NCBI RefSeq assembly: GCF_009498735.1
Contig: NZ_ML762432.1
Span: forward strand, 99,897 to 163,896
Length of the DNA stretch: 64,000 nucleotides
Reading direction: 5' to 3'
Origin: Gracilibacillus oryzae
GTDB lineage: Bacteria; Bacillota; Bacilli; Bacillales; Amphibacillaceae
A model generated the notes under the pieces. The model had not been told where the DNA came from. It was given only the letters and a program-made list of their open reading frames with translations, and did no database searches. This document shows, piece after piece, positions 56,082-64,000 of this stretch; within the stretch, counting starts at the first letter, position 1, and every line of letters starts with the position of its first letter. The position numbers and the translations under genes are program-made.

Positions 56082-56900
56082 TCATGTCTTAAGTTCAGAG
56101 TGAACAGCAGAAATAATAGGAAATGGTATTTCTTCAGGAAGAAAGTGGCCAGCTTCCTCAAATAAATAAAGGTTAGCTTTTTTAAGGCATCTTGCTAAAT
56201 CATATCCTAATTGATATGGCAAGATAAGATCATCTTTTCCCCAAAAAATAGTGCATGGTGTTGTAATCATAGCTAATTGTTCTTCTGTTAAATCTCCCTG
56301 ATGATCCTTTAACCATGTCATGATCGAACGATAGATTGCATTATTTTCAAATGGCTGTTTATACTTTTTTAACATTTCCTTTGTAATTAGCTGATCATTA
56401 TACATACATTGTCGCAAAACTTCATAGACACCCTTACTTTGTAAAAACTTTTTGGCAAGGTAGGGTGTTAGAGGGTTATAACTTATCATTCTGGAAAAAA
56501 ATATTGATCTGTGCATAAACGAACATGGGGCAAGCAGATATAATCTTTCCACTCTTTTTTTATGAGAGTAACTGCATCTTAATGCAATTTGACCTCCCAT
56601 AGAGTGGCCCAAAATCGTAACTTTATTTATTTGCAATTGGTCTAACAGGAAGATGATCGCATCAACAATATGGTCATATGTATATAAATTATTTTTGTTT
56701 TTGGAGCTTTTTCCGAATGGCGGAATATCAATGTTGAGAACATGGAATTCCTTCTGCAAAGATGGAATTAGATGGCGAAAACAATAACTGGAGGCAAGGA
56801 AGCCGTGCAGGAGCAGAATATATTTCGGCTGGCTGTTCTGTGTCGAAGGATGAATTTCATAGAAGATAGAATGCTCTTTATACCAAATGTAGTTTTTCAT
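56082..56900 (-). CDS. Alpha/beta hydrolase
   Basis: Alpha/beta-fold hydrolase of 272 residues. The nucleophile is in GHSMGGQIALR (about 96-106), the HG oxyanion region is LLHGFLAS (about 31), the acid probably in FWGKDDLILP (about 215) and the histidine in EAGHFLPEE (about 250). No signal peptide. Substrate unknown. caaaggag precedes the ATG. On this strand a terminator-like hairpin occurs 36 bases upstream of the start, in the leader, which suggests attenuation. Confidence 0.85.
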   Translation of the reverse strand: MKNYIWYKEHSIFYEIHPSTQNSQPKYILLLHGFLASSYCFRHLIPSLQKEFHVLNIDIPPFGKSSKNKNNLYTYDHIVDAIIFLLDQLQINKVTILGHSMGGQIALRCSYSHKKRVERLYLLAPCSFMHRSIFFSRMISYNPLTPYLAKKFLQSKGVYEVLRQCMYNDQLITKEMLKKYKQPFENNAIYRSIMTWLKDHQGDLTEEQLAMITTPCTIFWGKDDLILPYQLGYDLARCLKKANLYLFEEAGHFLPEEIPFPIISAVHSELKT

Positions 56901-56926
56901 TTTGGGACTCCTTTGACCTTAAAGGT

Positions 56927-56960
56927 AAAAAAATAAGCAAAGCGATTAAATCGCTTTGCT
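56927..56960 (-). terminator. Leader terminator/attenuator of the alpha/beta hydrolase gene
   Basis: On the minus strand agcaaagcgat and atcgctttgct form an 11-bp stem with a three-base loop, followed by tatttttttacc, then the ribosome site and ATG of the hydrolase. No gene on this strand lies upstream within 250 bases, so it ends a leader or an unannotated short RNA. A TATAAT on the same strand sits near 56998. The rest of the 311-base gap shows no gene. Confidence 0.6.
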
Positions 56961-57211
56961 ATCCAGGGGGAATACGAGAAAGTCTTACATATTTTAATTA
57001 TACCCAGTAACACAGTTTATAAACATCTAAAACAAAAAAATAAAAAAATCAGCAGAATTTTTATAAAGAAAGGTTACATCATTGTTTGTTTATTAACTGT
57101 TATGTTTTGGTTTTCTATTCAAATTTTTGCTATTATAATCAGTAATATGCTAACATTATTTATTGTCTACAAACGTTATTTATTGTAAGAATTCAACAAG
57201 GAGATGAAGGA

Positions 57212-57568
57212 ATGTCAAAGGAATTTGAAGTAGGAGATACGGTTAATGGTGTTGTAACAGGAATACAACCATATGGGGCATTTATAGAATTATCGGACAA
57301 CGTTCAAGGTTTAGTGCATATTTCTGAGATTACCAATGGATATGTTAAAGATATTCAGGAACATATTAAAGAAGGGGATAAAGTAAAAGTTAAAATTCTT
57401 GAAATTGACAAAACAAATAATAAGTATGCTCTTTCTCTTCGGGCTCTTCAAGAGGAAGAGGAATCAATTACGAAAAATGAAGAAAATACGATTCATGACA
57501 AGGAAGGAGAGCACGGGTTTAATACATTAAAAGATAAACTGAAGGAATGGATTAAACAATCAGAATAA
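57212..57568 (+). CDS. yugI: S1-domain general stress protein 13 (YugI-like)
   Basis: RNA-binding protein of 118 residues: one S1 domain at about 5-75 (VGDTVNGVVTGIQPYGAFIELSDNVQGLVHISEI) and an acidic C-terminal tail. It matches general stress protein 13 (YugI), which associates with ribosomes in Firmicutes. caaggagatg precedes the ATG. Terminator follows at once. Followed by yuzA and pgi, the Bacillus subtilis neighbourhood. Confidence 0.88.
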   Translation: MSKEFEVGDTVNGVVTGIQPYGAFIELSDNVQGLVHISEITNGYVKDIQEHIKEGDKVKVKILEIDKTNNKYALSLRALQEEEESITKNEENTIHDKEGEHGFNTLKDKLKEWIKQSE

Positions 57569-57594
57569 AAACCGGGGATAAGCCCGGTTTATTC
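57568..57594. terminator. Terminator between yugI and yuzA
   Basis: aaaccggg and cccggttt pair around a six- or seven-base loop, with A and T on the two sides; it serves yugI and overlaps the 3' end of convergent yuzA. Confidence 0.85.
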
Positions 57595-57786
57595 CTTGTT
57601 TGAATCAAAAAGAAATGCAATGCTCACTAAACCAGCAATTCCGACAATGGTATAAATTACTCGGGCAAATGCGCCTTCCTGGCTTCCCCCGCCAAAAATA
57701 GTTGCTACAAGGTCGAATTGGAATAGACCGATTAATCCCCAATTTATAGCTCCTATAATTACTAAAATTAATGCTAACTTTTTCAC
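57589..57786 (-). CDS. yuzA: DUF378 membrane protein YuzA
   Basis: Small membrane protein of 65 residues, DUF378 family: KLALILVIIGAINWGLIGLFQFDLVATIFGG then a second span with VIYTIVGIAGL. The GTG at 57786 is eight bases after aaaggaga; the longer frame from 57804 starts before that site. Monocistronic and convergent with yugI. Function unknown. Confidence 0.87.
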   Translation of the reverse strand: MKKLALILVIIGAINWGLIGLFQFDLVATIFGGGSQEGAFARVIYTIVGIAGLVSIAFLFDSNKE

Positions 57787-57985
57787 GATACAGTCTCCTT
57801 TCATTTATGATTTCTTTCAGATCATTGCTTATTTTATTACAGAGTACAATTTTCATTCTTATGTTACCCAGTATTCCAGATCTAAAACAGGATTAAATTT
57901 GTTAAAAGAGGCAGTACAAGGCTTGATTTCAAACGAACTATCCGTTACATTTAAAGAGTAATGATAATTAATTGGAGGGTATAAG

Positions 57986-59332
57986 ATGACACACGTTCGC
58001 TTTGATTACGAAAAAGCGCTGGATTTCTTCGGTCAGCATGAACTTGATTACTTAAAAGAACCAGTGAAACTAGCGCATGAAATGGTACATAATAAAACAG
58101 GTGCAGGTAATGACTTTTTAGGATGGGTAGACCTTCCAACAGACTATGATAAAGAAGAATTTGCCCGTATTAAAAAAGCTGCAGACAAAATAAAGTCAGA
58201 CACTGATGTTCTCTTAGTTGTAGGAATCGGCGGTTCTTACTTGGGTGCTCGTGCTGCAATTGAGATGTTAAATCATTCTTTTTACAATGAATTATCGAAA
58301 GAGCAACGAAATACACCACAAGTATTCTTCGTTGGAAACAGCATTAGTGCACCATACATCAATGATCTTTTCGATGTATTAAAAGGTAAAGATGTATCTG
58401 TAAACGTTATTTCAAAAAGTGGTACAACAACTGAGCCTGCAATTGCTTTCCGTATTTTTAAAAAATTCTTAGAAGAAAAATATGGTGCAGATGAAGCGAA
58501 AGGCCGTATTTACGCTACAACAGACAAAGCTAGAGGTGCATTAAAAACATTAGCTAATGAAGAAGGTTATGAAAGCTTTGTTATTCCTGATGATGTTGGT
58601 GGCCGTTATTCTGTATTGACAGCAGTTGGTTTGCTTCCAATCGCAGTAAGTGGTGTGGATATTGATGAAATGATGCAAGGTGCTCAAAAAGCACAAGAAG
58701 AATTGGCAGAAGCTGATTTAGAGAAAAACCCGGCATACCAATATGCTGCTGTAAGAAATGTTCTTTACAATAAAGGGAAAACAATTGAAATGCTGATTAA
58801 TTATGAACCTGCACTGCAGTATTTCTCTGAGTGGTGGAAACAGTTATACGGCGAGAGTGAAGGAAAAGATTTCAAAGGAATTTATCCATCTTCAGCTAAC
58901 TTCTCAACTGACCTGCATTCATTAGGGCAGTATGTACAAGAAGGTCGTCGTGACATTTTTGAAACAGTTCTTCATGTGGAAGAACCAAAATCAAATATAA
59001 CAATTGAAGAAGAAGCACAAGATCTAGATGGTTTAAATTATCTTGCTGGCAAAACTTTAGACTTTGTTAATGAAAAAGCTTATCAAGGTACATTGCTTGC
59101 ACATACTGATGGACAAGTTCCAAATTTACTTGTACACTTACCGAAATTAGATGCTTATACTTTCGGTTATGTTGTATATTTCTTTGAAAAAGCTTGTGCG
59201 ATCAGCGGATACCTGTTAGGTGTCAATCCATTTGACCAGCCAGGTGTTGAAGCATACAAGAAAAACATGTTTGCATTACTGGGCAAACCAGGATTTGAAG
59301 AAGAAAAAGCTAAATTAGAAAAGCGTTTATAA
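57986..59332 (+). CDS. pgi: Glucose-6-phosphate isomerase
   Basis: Glycolytic isomerase of fructose-6-phosphate and glucose-6-phosphate; 448 residues, the short Firmicutes form. Signatures: [16 protein letters not shown] (about 75-90), [15 protein letters not shown] (about 140-154), [16 protein letters not shown] (about 206) and the active-site lysine/histidine near SLGQYVQEG and [17 protein letters not shown]. ggagggtataag precedes the ATG. Terminator follows. Confidence 0.97.
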   Translation: MTHVRFDYEKALDFFGQHELDYLKEPVKLAHEMVHNKTGAGNDFLGWVDLPTDYDKEEFARIKKAADKIKSDTDVLLVVGIGGSYLGARAAIEMLNHSFYNELSKEQRNTPQVFFVGNSISAPYINDLFDVLKGKDVSVNVISKSGTTTEPAIAFRIFKKFLEEKYGADEAKGRIYATTDKARGALKTLANEEGYESFVIPDDVGGRYSVLTAVGLLPIAVSGVDIDEMMQGAQKAQEELAEADLEKNPAYQYAAVRNVLYNKGKTIEMLINYEPALQYFSEWWKQLYGESEGKDFKGIYPSSANFSTDLHSLGQYVQEGRRDIFETVLHVEEPKSNITIEEEAQDLDGLNYLAGKTLDFVNEKAYQGTLLAHTDGQVPNLLVHLPKLDAYTFGYVVYFFEKACAISGYLLGVNPFDQPGVEAYKKNMFALLGKPGFEEEKAKLEKRL

Positions 59333-59365
59333 TTTTTAGAATTCTTAAAATATTTAGCAAGAATA

Positions 59366-59405
59366 AGAAACCCGTATCATACAAATATGATACGGGTTTT
59401 TCTCT
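59366..59405 (+). terminator. pgi terminator
   Basis: aaacccgtatcata and tatgatacgggttt form a 14-bp perfect stem around caaa, followed by T. Confidence 0.95.
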
Positions 59406-59411
59406 GTCTTA

Positions 59412-59476
59412 CAGAGGGTGTTCGAAGCGTTCCGAAGCTTCTCACTGACAGCCTCGACCTTCTTGCTTCTAATTTG
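59412..59476 (-). repeat. Internally deleted remnant of MITE-like repeat R1, copy E
   Basis: It retains the outer end (agagggtgttcgaa, compare agaggatgttcaaaa), then gttccgaagct and cctcgaccttcttgcttcta, but the middle and the other end are lost. It lies between the pgi terminator and yugN, pointing away from yugN. Confidence 0.6.
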
Positions 59477-59544
59477 TATACATAATCCCAACTGCCAAAG
59501 GGAAACTATGACAAGATAAAAATTGATAAGGAGTTGTCCATCGT

Positions 59545-59961
59545 ATGTATGAACTAGAATCCTCAATTCAGAATAAAATATTTGATTTTAACCAGCTTAA
59601 GGAAGTGTTAGAACATGCAGGCTACAGTCTAAGCGGTGCCTGGGAATATGATCATGGTTATTTCGATTACAGACTGGCCAAAGACGATGCCTATCACTTT
59701 CTGCGCATACCTTTTCATACGCTGAATGGCCAGATAGAAGATAAAAATGTAGCAGTGAAACTGGATCAGCCGTACATTTTAACTCATAAATACCAGAACG
59801 ATGTGGATGCTACAGCAGAGAGCAGTGTAGTACAGGCCGCCTTTAATCAATTTCAAACCCCTGTAGAGAAAGATGCCGATATACCTGGTGAATATATCGA
59901 AAAGGGCAAACAAGTATTGGCGCAGTTAGAAGTAATTTTAGATCATATTCATCGAAAATAG
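59545..59961 (+). CDS. yugN: YugN-like family protein
   Basis: Cytoplasmic protein of 138 residues, YugN-like family. Features: LEHAGYSLSGAWEYDHGYFDYRLAKDDAYHFLRIPF (about 22-57) and VKLDQPYILTHKYQNDVD. aaggagttg precedes the ATG. It is convergent with yugO, as both genes are neighbours in Bacillus subtilis. Function unknown. Confidence 0.85.
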   Translation: MYELESSIQNKIFDFNQLKEVLEHAGYSLSGAWEYDHGYFDYRLAKDDAYHFLRIPFHTLNGQIEDKNVAVKLDQPYILTHKYQNDVDATAESSVVQAAFNQFQTPVEKDADIPGEYIEKGKQVLAQLEVILDHIHRK

Positions 59962-59992
59962 ACAAAATGAGGTGATCTCACCGTTTTGTCTA
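59959..59992. terminator. Bidirectional terminator yugN/yugO
   Basis: tagacaaaa and ttttgtcta pair, enclosing a second complement ggtga/tcacc. The first arm contains the yugN stop. A T-run follows a few bases later. Confidence 0.75.
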
Positions 59993-60013
59993 TCTTCTGC
60001 CTTTTTAAAAAAT

Positions 60014-61015
60014 CTAAAATGATTTTAAGTATATAAGCTGATCATCTTCTTTTGTTATAAGTTCAAAACTAGGGTGAATGATGATTTCTCCATTTCTTAT
60101 GATGCCAATTAGAGACTTATTATTTTCGAGTAATTGTTGTGCACAGCTGCGAAATGTTTGACTGGTCAATGACTGATCAATTGGAATAGTACAAAATTGT
60201 TGTTGTTCCAAAGTTTTTGCTATAATATCTGTAGCAATGTTACTAGCCTGAAATATGGATTGAAAGAAAAGTGAACTCATGAAATCATTGGAGCGGATAA
60301 TCACATTTGCTCCGGCACGTTCTGCGTTTTTTCGCTGTATTTCTGTTAATATTTCTGCGACGATGGTAATTTCCATATTGTTTCCTCTTGCTGCGATAGT
60401 ATTAAGAATTGTTTGCCGGTCTGCTTCATTTTCTTTGAGAGAAGGATTGGAAGTTATTACAACATGTGTCGCAGCATGAATATTCGCTTTTTGCAGAATA
60501 TCATCAGCTGTGGGATTTCCCTTAATAAAGTGAATGCTGTGATCTTGATAAGAAATTTTATTTTTCGTCTGATCAAGAAGAACAATATCCTGGTAAGGAT
60601 GACTTGTTTTAATCATGTCAATTAATTGTCTCGTCCGCTCATTCCAGCCGATTATGATAAGATGTTTGGTACCTTTATAGGACACTTTCCCTTCAGATAA
60701 GTCTTTTTCATGTTTAATCGTGGCTGCAGAAATTGTGGCCATATAGAAGGTAACAAGGCCGCCGCCTGCTAAAATTAGAATAATACCGATCGTTTTCCCG
60801 AGTGTACTTAGCGGCACATAATCCCCGTAGCCAACAGTTGAACCTGTAACAAATGCCCACCATATCCCATCAAAAAATGTTGGGAAATGAGTTGGTTCAA
60901 TCATATGAATGATATAACCGAATAACAGCATTATGAGGCAAACACTTAATAATAAACGGACAAATATAGGTAAATGGAAATAAAACTGTATACATTTATT
61001 CCAAAGCAATTTCAT
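60014..61015 (-). CDS. yugO: Potassium channel YugO
   Basis: Two-span potassium channel of 333 residues. The first span is about 18-36, the selectivity filter is TVGYGD (Thr60-Asp65) and the second span follows; the cytoplasmic part is a TrkA-N/RCK domain with HLIIIGWNERTRQLI near 113 and a TrkA-C-like end. In Bacillus subtilis YugO exports potassium and carries electrical signals in biofilms with MstX; no mstX is adjacent here. The start is uncertain: ATG 61015, GTG 61018 and TTG 61009 share the site gcaggtg. Divergent from the M42 peptidase gene. Confidence 0.9.
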   Translation of the reverse strand: MKLLWNKCIQFYFHLPIFVRLLLSVCLIMLLFGYIIHMIEPTHFPTFFDGIWWAFVTGSTVGYGDYVPLSTLGKTIGIILILAGGGLVTFYMATISAATIKHEKDLSEGKVSYKGTKHLIIIGWNERTRQLIDMIKTSHPYQDIVLLDQTKNKISYQDHSIHFIKGNPTADDILQKANIHAATHVVITSNPSLKENEADRQTILNTIAARGNNMEITIVAEILTEIQRKNAERAGANVIIRSNDFMSSLFFQSIFQASNIATDIIAKTLEQQQFCTIPIDQSLTSQTFRSCAQQLLENNKSLIGIIRNGEIIIHPSFELITKEDDQLIYLKSF

Positions 61016-61103
61016 CACCTGCTTACAATCCAATATTTTCTAATTAGTTTGCACCTTAATTTCAATATTATGCGAAAAATATAATAAGGAGTGATCCAGT
61101 TCA

Positions 61104-62165
61104 ATGGAACAGCAAAGTTTAGATTTTTTAATTGATTTACTACATACACCTTCACCATCAAGTCTAGAAATGAATATTCAGAAAAAGTGGCTTGATTATG
61201 TAAGACCATATGCAGACACTATTCAAACAGATGAAGCAGGAAATGCAATTGCTGCGATTAATCCTGAAGCAGACTTTCATATATTATTAGCAGGACATTG
61301 TGACGAAATTGCTTTTGTTGTAAACCGAATTGATGAGAATGGATTTGTTTATGTAGATAAAATGGGTGGCATCAATCCAAAAGCAGCGATCGGAATGAAG
61401 GTAGAAATACTCGGTGAAGAATACAATTTACAAGGAGTCATCGGGGTGAATGCCCAGCATCATGGGGGAATGAAAGACGATTTTGATGTGGAAGATCTTT
61501 TTATTGATTGTGGTGCAGTAAGCAAAGATGAGGTGACTGAACACATTCAGATAGGTGACTTAGTTGTATACAGACGTCAATCTGAATTACTAATGGGGCG
61601 ATACTTGTCTGGAAGAGGGTTAGATAATCGAACAGGCGCTTTTATTGTTGCAGAAGTACTGAGAAAATTAAGAGCAAAACAACTCAATATCGGTGTATAT
61701 GCCGTAAGTACTGTCAATGAAGAAACAAATATGGGAGGGGCATACTTTGCCGCAGCTGGCTTAAAACCGAATTGTGCGATTGCATGTGATGTGACGTTCG
61801 CTACTGATTATCCATCAGTTGACAAAAGAAAACACGGGGATATTCGTTTAGGCGGTGGACCAGTATTAGCAAAAGGGGCTCCAATCAACCGGAACATGAA
61901 CAAATGGTTAGAGACTGCAGCGAAAAAATTAGCAATGCCGGTTCAATATGAATTGACTCCTAGGCAAACAGGCACAGATGCCGATAAAATGCGTGTCACT
62001 GGGAAAGGGGTTCCTGTCAGCCTTGTTTCCTTACCATTAAGATATATGCATTCTCCTGTAGAGACCGCATGTATTGCTGATATCGATCAGGAAATTGAGT
62101 TATTGGTAGAAATGATATCCTCTCTTAAGGGAACGGAAAGCTTAAAACCAGTTGAAGTTGATTAA
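61104..62165 (+). CDS. M42-family aminopeptidase
   Basis: Dinuclear metal aminopeptidase of family M42 (DAPase/glutamyl aminopeptidase/FrvX type), 353 residues. Metal and catalytic residues are seen in AGHCDEIAF (about 62-70), RGLDNRTGAF (about 173), NEETNMGGAYF with the catalytic Glu pair (about 204), CDVTFATDYP and the last His in YMHSPVETAC. No signal peptide. aaggagtga is about 11 bases ahead of the ATG. Likely takes part in peptide turnover; substrate preference is not predictable. Monocistronic. Confidence 0.9.
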   Translation: MEQQSLDFLIDLLHTPSPSSLEMNIQKKWLDYVRPYADTIQTDEAGNAIAAINPEADFHILLAGHCDEIAFVVNRIDENGFVYVDKMGGINPKAAIGMKVEILGEEYNLQGVIGVNAQHHGGMKDDFDVEDLFIDCGAVSKDEVTEHIQIGDLVVYRRQSELLMGRYLSGRGLDNRTGAFIVAEVLRKLRAKQLNIGVYAVSTVNEETNMGGAYFAAAGLKPNCAIACDVTFATDYPSVDKRKHGDIRLGGGPVLAKGAPINRNMNKWLETAAKKLAMPVQYELTPRQTGTDADKMRVTGKGVPVSLVSLPLRYMHSPVETACIADIDQEIELLVEMISSLKGTESLKPVEVD

Positions 62166-62173
62166 AATTTTTA

Positions 62174-62202
62174 TTGACACTAAATGTCATTAAACTTAAG
62201 AT
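62174..62202 (+). promoter_or_regulatory. Sigma-A promoter of ribU
   Basis: TTGACA at 62174 and TAAGAT at 62197 with a 17-base spacer. The leader of about 50 bases contains only a small hairpin (ggttagcc/ggttaacc); it is too short for an FMN riboswitch. Confidence 0.65.
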
Positions 62203-62256
62203 AAGTAAGGTTAGCCTGTTGGGTTAACCGATAGAACTCAGGGGGAGGATACCGGG

Positions 62257-62841
62257 TTGAATACTAAACGACCATTTCCTGATACTTATCTGCTCCAGTT
62301 TTTAACGATAGCATTGATGGGAACAATATCAGCTGTTTTAATGTTCATCAATGTTCCACTGCCTTTTCTGCCACCTTATTTACGACTGGATATCAGCGAT
62401 CTGCCAGCATTAATTGCTGGCATTATGTTTAATCCGTTTGCTGGAGTAGCAGTACTGGTGATCAAGAATTTGCTTCATCTGCTGCTGACAGCAATCTATG
62501 ATCCAATTGGAGCTGCCGCGAACTTATTGGCCGGTCTGTTGCTTGTATTTCCAGTCAGCTTTCTTTTTTATAAATATAAAAGTAAAAAAAGTGTCTTGAT
62601 CGGAGTTATTCTTGGAACAGTTCTCATGACAACAGGAATGTCTGTCTTAAATTACTATGTAATTCTGCCTGCCTATAGTATGTTTATGGGATGGGAAGAG
62701 ATGACAGATTCTGTGAAGCAATCTACTGTTTTGGCAGGTATCATGCCATTTAATCTGATCAAAGGGATATTTGCAGGAACAATTTTTTATCTGATTTTTC
62801 TGAGGTTAAGAAAATGGATCGAAAAAAAGCGCACAATTTAA
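62257..62841 (+). CDS. ribU: Riboflavin ECF transporter substrate-binding protein RibU
   Basis: S component of an energy-coupling-factor importer for riboflavin; 194 residues with six predicted spans. The diagnostic sequence is LPPYLRLDISDLPALIAGIMFNPFAG (about 38-63), followed by VLVIKNLLHLLLT. The TTG start is eight bases after gggggagg. The ECF energizing module is encoded elsewhere, as usual for group II ECF systems. No FMN riboswitch precedes it, unlike many homologues. Confidence 0.9.
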   Translation: MNTKRPFPDTYLLQFLTIALMGTISAVLMFINVPLPFLPPYLRLDISDLPALIAGIMFNPFAGVAVLVIKNLLHLLLTAIYDPIGAAANLLAGLLLVFPVSFLFYKYKSKKSVLIGVILGTVLMTTGMSVLNYYVILPAYSMFMGWEEMTDSVKQSTVLAGIMPFNLIKGIFAGTIFYLIFLRLRKWIEKKRTI

Positions 62842-62856
62842 TGTGCGCTTTTTTTA
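62822..62856. terminator. Bidirectional terminator ribU/menI-like
   Basis: aaaagcgcaca and tgtgcgctttt form an 11-bp stem with a six-base loop. It overlaps the last ribU codons and borders the convergent thioesterase gene. Confidence 0.9.
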
Positions 62857-63225
62857 TGAGGTTGTTACAACTGCCAGTGTACATCTTGCTGCAGCGACCA
62901 GTTCACCTGCTTCATCCGTTAATTTTATTTCCCATACCATTGTTTTTCTGCCAACATGGAAAGGTTGGGCATTGGCAATTAATTTGCCATCCTTCTTTGC
63001 CTTTATATGGTTACAATTAATCTCCAGACCAACAACTGCTTGTTTAGTTTGATCAATATGTTGCAGGCCGCCAATACTTGCAGCTGTTTCGGCCAATTCC
63101 ACAGAAGCTCCCCCATGAAGATATCCCATTGGTTGTTTAACTTTATCAGTTATTGGCATCTCTATCACGACGTTCTCTTTATCTGTCTGAAGAATTTGCA
63201 TATCAAATATTTCCATTAAATTCAT
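62854..63225 (-). CDS. Hotdog-fold thioesterase (MenI/YuxO-like)
   Basis: Acyl-CoA thioesterase of the PaaI/YbgC hotdog superfamily, 123 residues. The active-site segment is GYLHGGASVELAETAASIGG (about 34-53) with the catalytic Glu and the HGG turn. Its place beside menA, and the resemblance to YuxO, suggest 1,4-dihydroxy-2-naphthoyl-CoA hydrolysis (MenI) in menaquinone synthesis; this is inference. aggaggaat precedes two tandem ATG codons; the second (63225) has better spacing. It follows menA by about 15 bases on the same strand, so the two genes may be co-transcribed. Confidence 0.8.
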   Translation of the reverse strand: MNLMEIFDMQILQTDKENVVIEMPITDKVKQPMGYLHGGASVELAETAASIGGLQHIDQTKQAVVGLEINCNHIKAKKDGKLIANAQPFHVGRKTMVWEIKLTDEAGELVAAARCTLAVVTTS

Positions 63226-63240
63226 CATATTCCTCCTATA

Positions 63241-64000
63241 CTAAAGAGATAATGGGAAAATAATATGGATGATTAAAGAAAGTGCAATTAATGCACCATA
63301 AATTGTATTGGTTTTAGCAGTTGCTGCCATTGCCGGAATCATTCCAATATTTGTAGTGTTCGCACGGAATGTATTAACAGCAAATTGAGCTTTTGGAATA
63401 CTAAACAGACTGATGACACTGTAGATTGGTAACAAACCGAAAACAATATAAACAAGTGTTAATCCGTAACTAATGATAATCAGCCATTTTAGTAAAGAAA
63501 TAGCACGATCTCTGCCTATTAATATCGCCAATGTTTTTCGCCCGTTTTCTTTGTCACCGTCTAAGTCGCGGATGTTATTAGATAACAATATACAGCCAAT
63601 CAAAATAGCGATAGGTATAGAAATGATGATAACTTCCACCGTTATTTGCAGCGTTTGGATATAGTAGCTTATTCCAATCATGACAGTACCCATAAGACCG
63701 CCGGAAAATAATTCACCAAACGGGGTATATGCGATCGGAACTGGCCCGCCGGTATAAAGGTATCCGATTAACATACTGATAAGTCCGATTACAGCAACCC
63801 ACCAGCTCGAGGCAAAGCAAATGTAAAAGCCTAACAGAATCGAAATTCCAAAGAATAGAAAGCCAAGTCTTTTGACAATAACGGGTCTGATTCCGTCTCT
63901 TACAATCGTACCACCAATACCGACAGAGTTCTCGTTATCAAGACCACGTTTATAATCGTAATATTCATTAAACATATTGGTTGCTGCCTGAATAAGCATT
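63241..64000 (-). CDS. menA: 1,4-dihydroxy-2-naphthoate polyprenyltransferase MenA (5' end outside window)
   Basis: UbiA-family membrane prenyltransferase; 253 C-terminal residues are in the window and perhaps 50-60 are cut off at the right edge. The first aspartate motif is NMFNEYYDYKRGLDN near the cut; the second is NNIRDLDGDKENGRKTLA. Seven or more hydrophobic spans follow. It attaches the isoprenoid tail to DHNA for menaquinone. Convergence with the NDH-2 gene in the pathway (electron acceptor) is functional, not positional. Confidence 0.9.
   Translation of the reverse strand, partial: MLIQAATNMFNEYYDYKRGLDNENSVGIGGTIVRDGIRPVIVKRLGFLFFGISILLGFYICFASSWWVAVIGLISMLIGYLYTGGPVPIAYTPFGELFSGGLMGTVMIGISYYIQTLQITVEVIIISIPIAILIGCILLSNNIRDLDGDKENGRKTLAILIGRDRAISLLKWLIIISYGLTLVYIVFGLLPIYSVISLFSIPKAQFAVNTFRANTTNIGMIPAMAATAKTNTIYGALIALSLIIHIIFPLSL

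Overview
The window reads as chromosome from a low-GC, endospore-forming, aerobic or facultative member of the Bacillaceae, probably near Gracilibacillus, Oceanobacillus or Virgibacillus. That placement is an inference. It rests on AT-rich DNA, strong AGGAGG ribosome sites, many TTG/GTG starts, a gerA-type germination operon, CotF-like coat proteins, YunB, YutH and LytH, and gene order that matches from memory the yug-yui-yum-yut-yun-yus-suf part of the Bacillus subtilis chromosome. I see no rRNA, tRNA, CRISPR array, prophage or intact insertion sequence. Nothing looks like a defence island; this is mostly well-kept core chromosome with small accessory insertions.

Layout. 1-3.1 kb: a Fur-boxed siderophore-binding lipoprotein, then an orphan cheX-cheW-cheY trio. 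3.1-6.8 kb: gerA-gerB-gerC (minus strand) with a candidate sigma-G promoter. 6.9-13.2 kb: acyl-CoA dehydrogenase, M14 peptidase, GT4 glycosyltransferase, the znuC-znuB-zur zinc operon behind a Zur box, and two CotF-like coat genes. 13.4-21.1 kb: ArsC/Spx-like protein, gcvH, a TOPRIM protein, a thioredoxin-like protein, a small ORF, then the sufCDSUB iron-sulfur assembly operon. 21.3-30.7 kb: VWA lipoprotein, TauE-type exporter, yunD, yunC, an HD-GYP protein, yunB, a sodium-coupled NSS transporter with a 32-residue MetS-like partner, and a lytH gene broken by one in-frame stop. 30.8-38.6 kb: yutD, a DUF3055-like gene, yutE, and a molybdenum-cofactor cluster (moaA, moeB, moeA, moaE, moaD, mobB, mobA) with a Bacillus-type fnr inside it. 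38.6-45.9 kb: yutG, yutH, hom-thrC-thrB, nfu, yuzB, dapF and an A-type iron-sulfur carrier. 46-54.8 kb: marR-MFS, ferredoxin-NADP reductase, NDH-2, yuiB-yuiC-yuiD, deoD, HPr, a small membrane protein and a Cu/Zn superoxide dismutase lipoprotein. 54.8-64 kb: patB, an alpha/beta hydrolase, yugI, yuzA, pgi, yugN, the YugO potassium channel, an M42 peptidase, ribU, a MenI-like thioesterase and the 3' part of menA.

How the genes fit together. Iron-sulfur assembly (suf, nfu, the A-type carrier), redox carriers (YumC, NDH-2, menaquinone genes), metal homeostasis (siderophore uptake, Zur/Znu) and molybdenum cofactor with FNR make a coherent respiratory and redox set. Germination, coat and cortex genes reflect sporulation.

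The most interesting non-coding content is three families of short dispersed repeats. The best is a MITE-like element of about 150 bp with imperfect terminal inverted repeats. Its four full copies all lie just upstream of start codons and all point the same way relative to the downstream gene, and two of them are in tandem. Other points worth attention: the single-stop lytH pseudogene, a small ORF that may start at ATT, a terminator-like attenuator in front of the alpha/beta hydrolase, and a palindrome that forms the ends of two convergent genes so that both proteins end KKEEE. I did not find a clearly new multi-gene biological system; the repeats and the orphan Che trio come closest.
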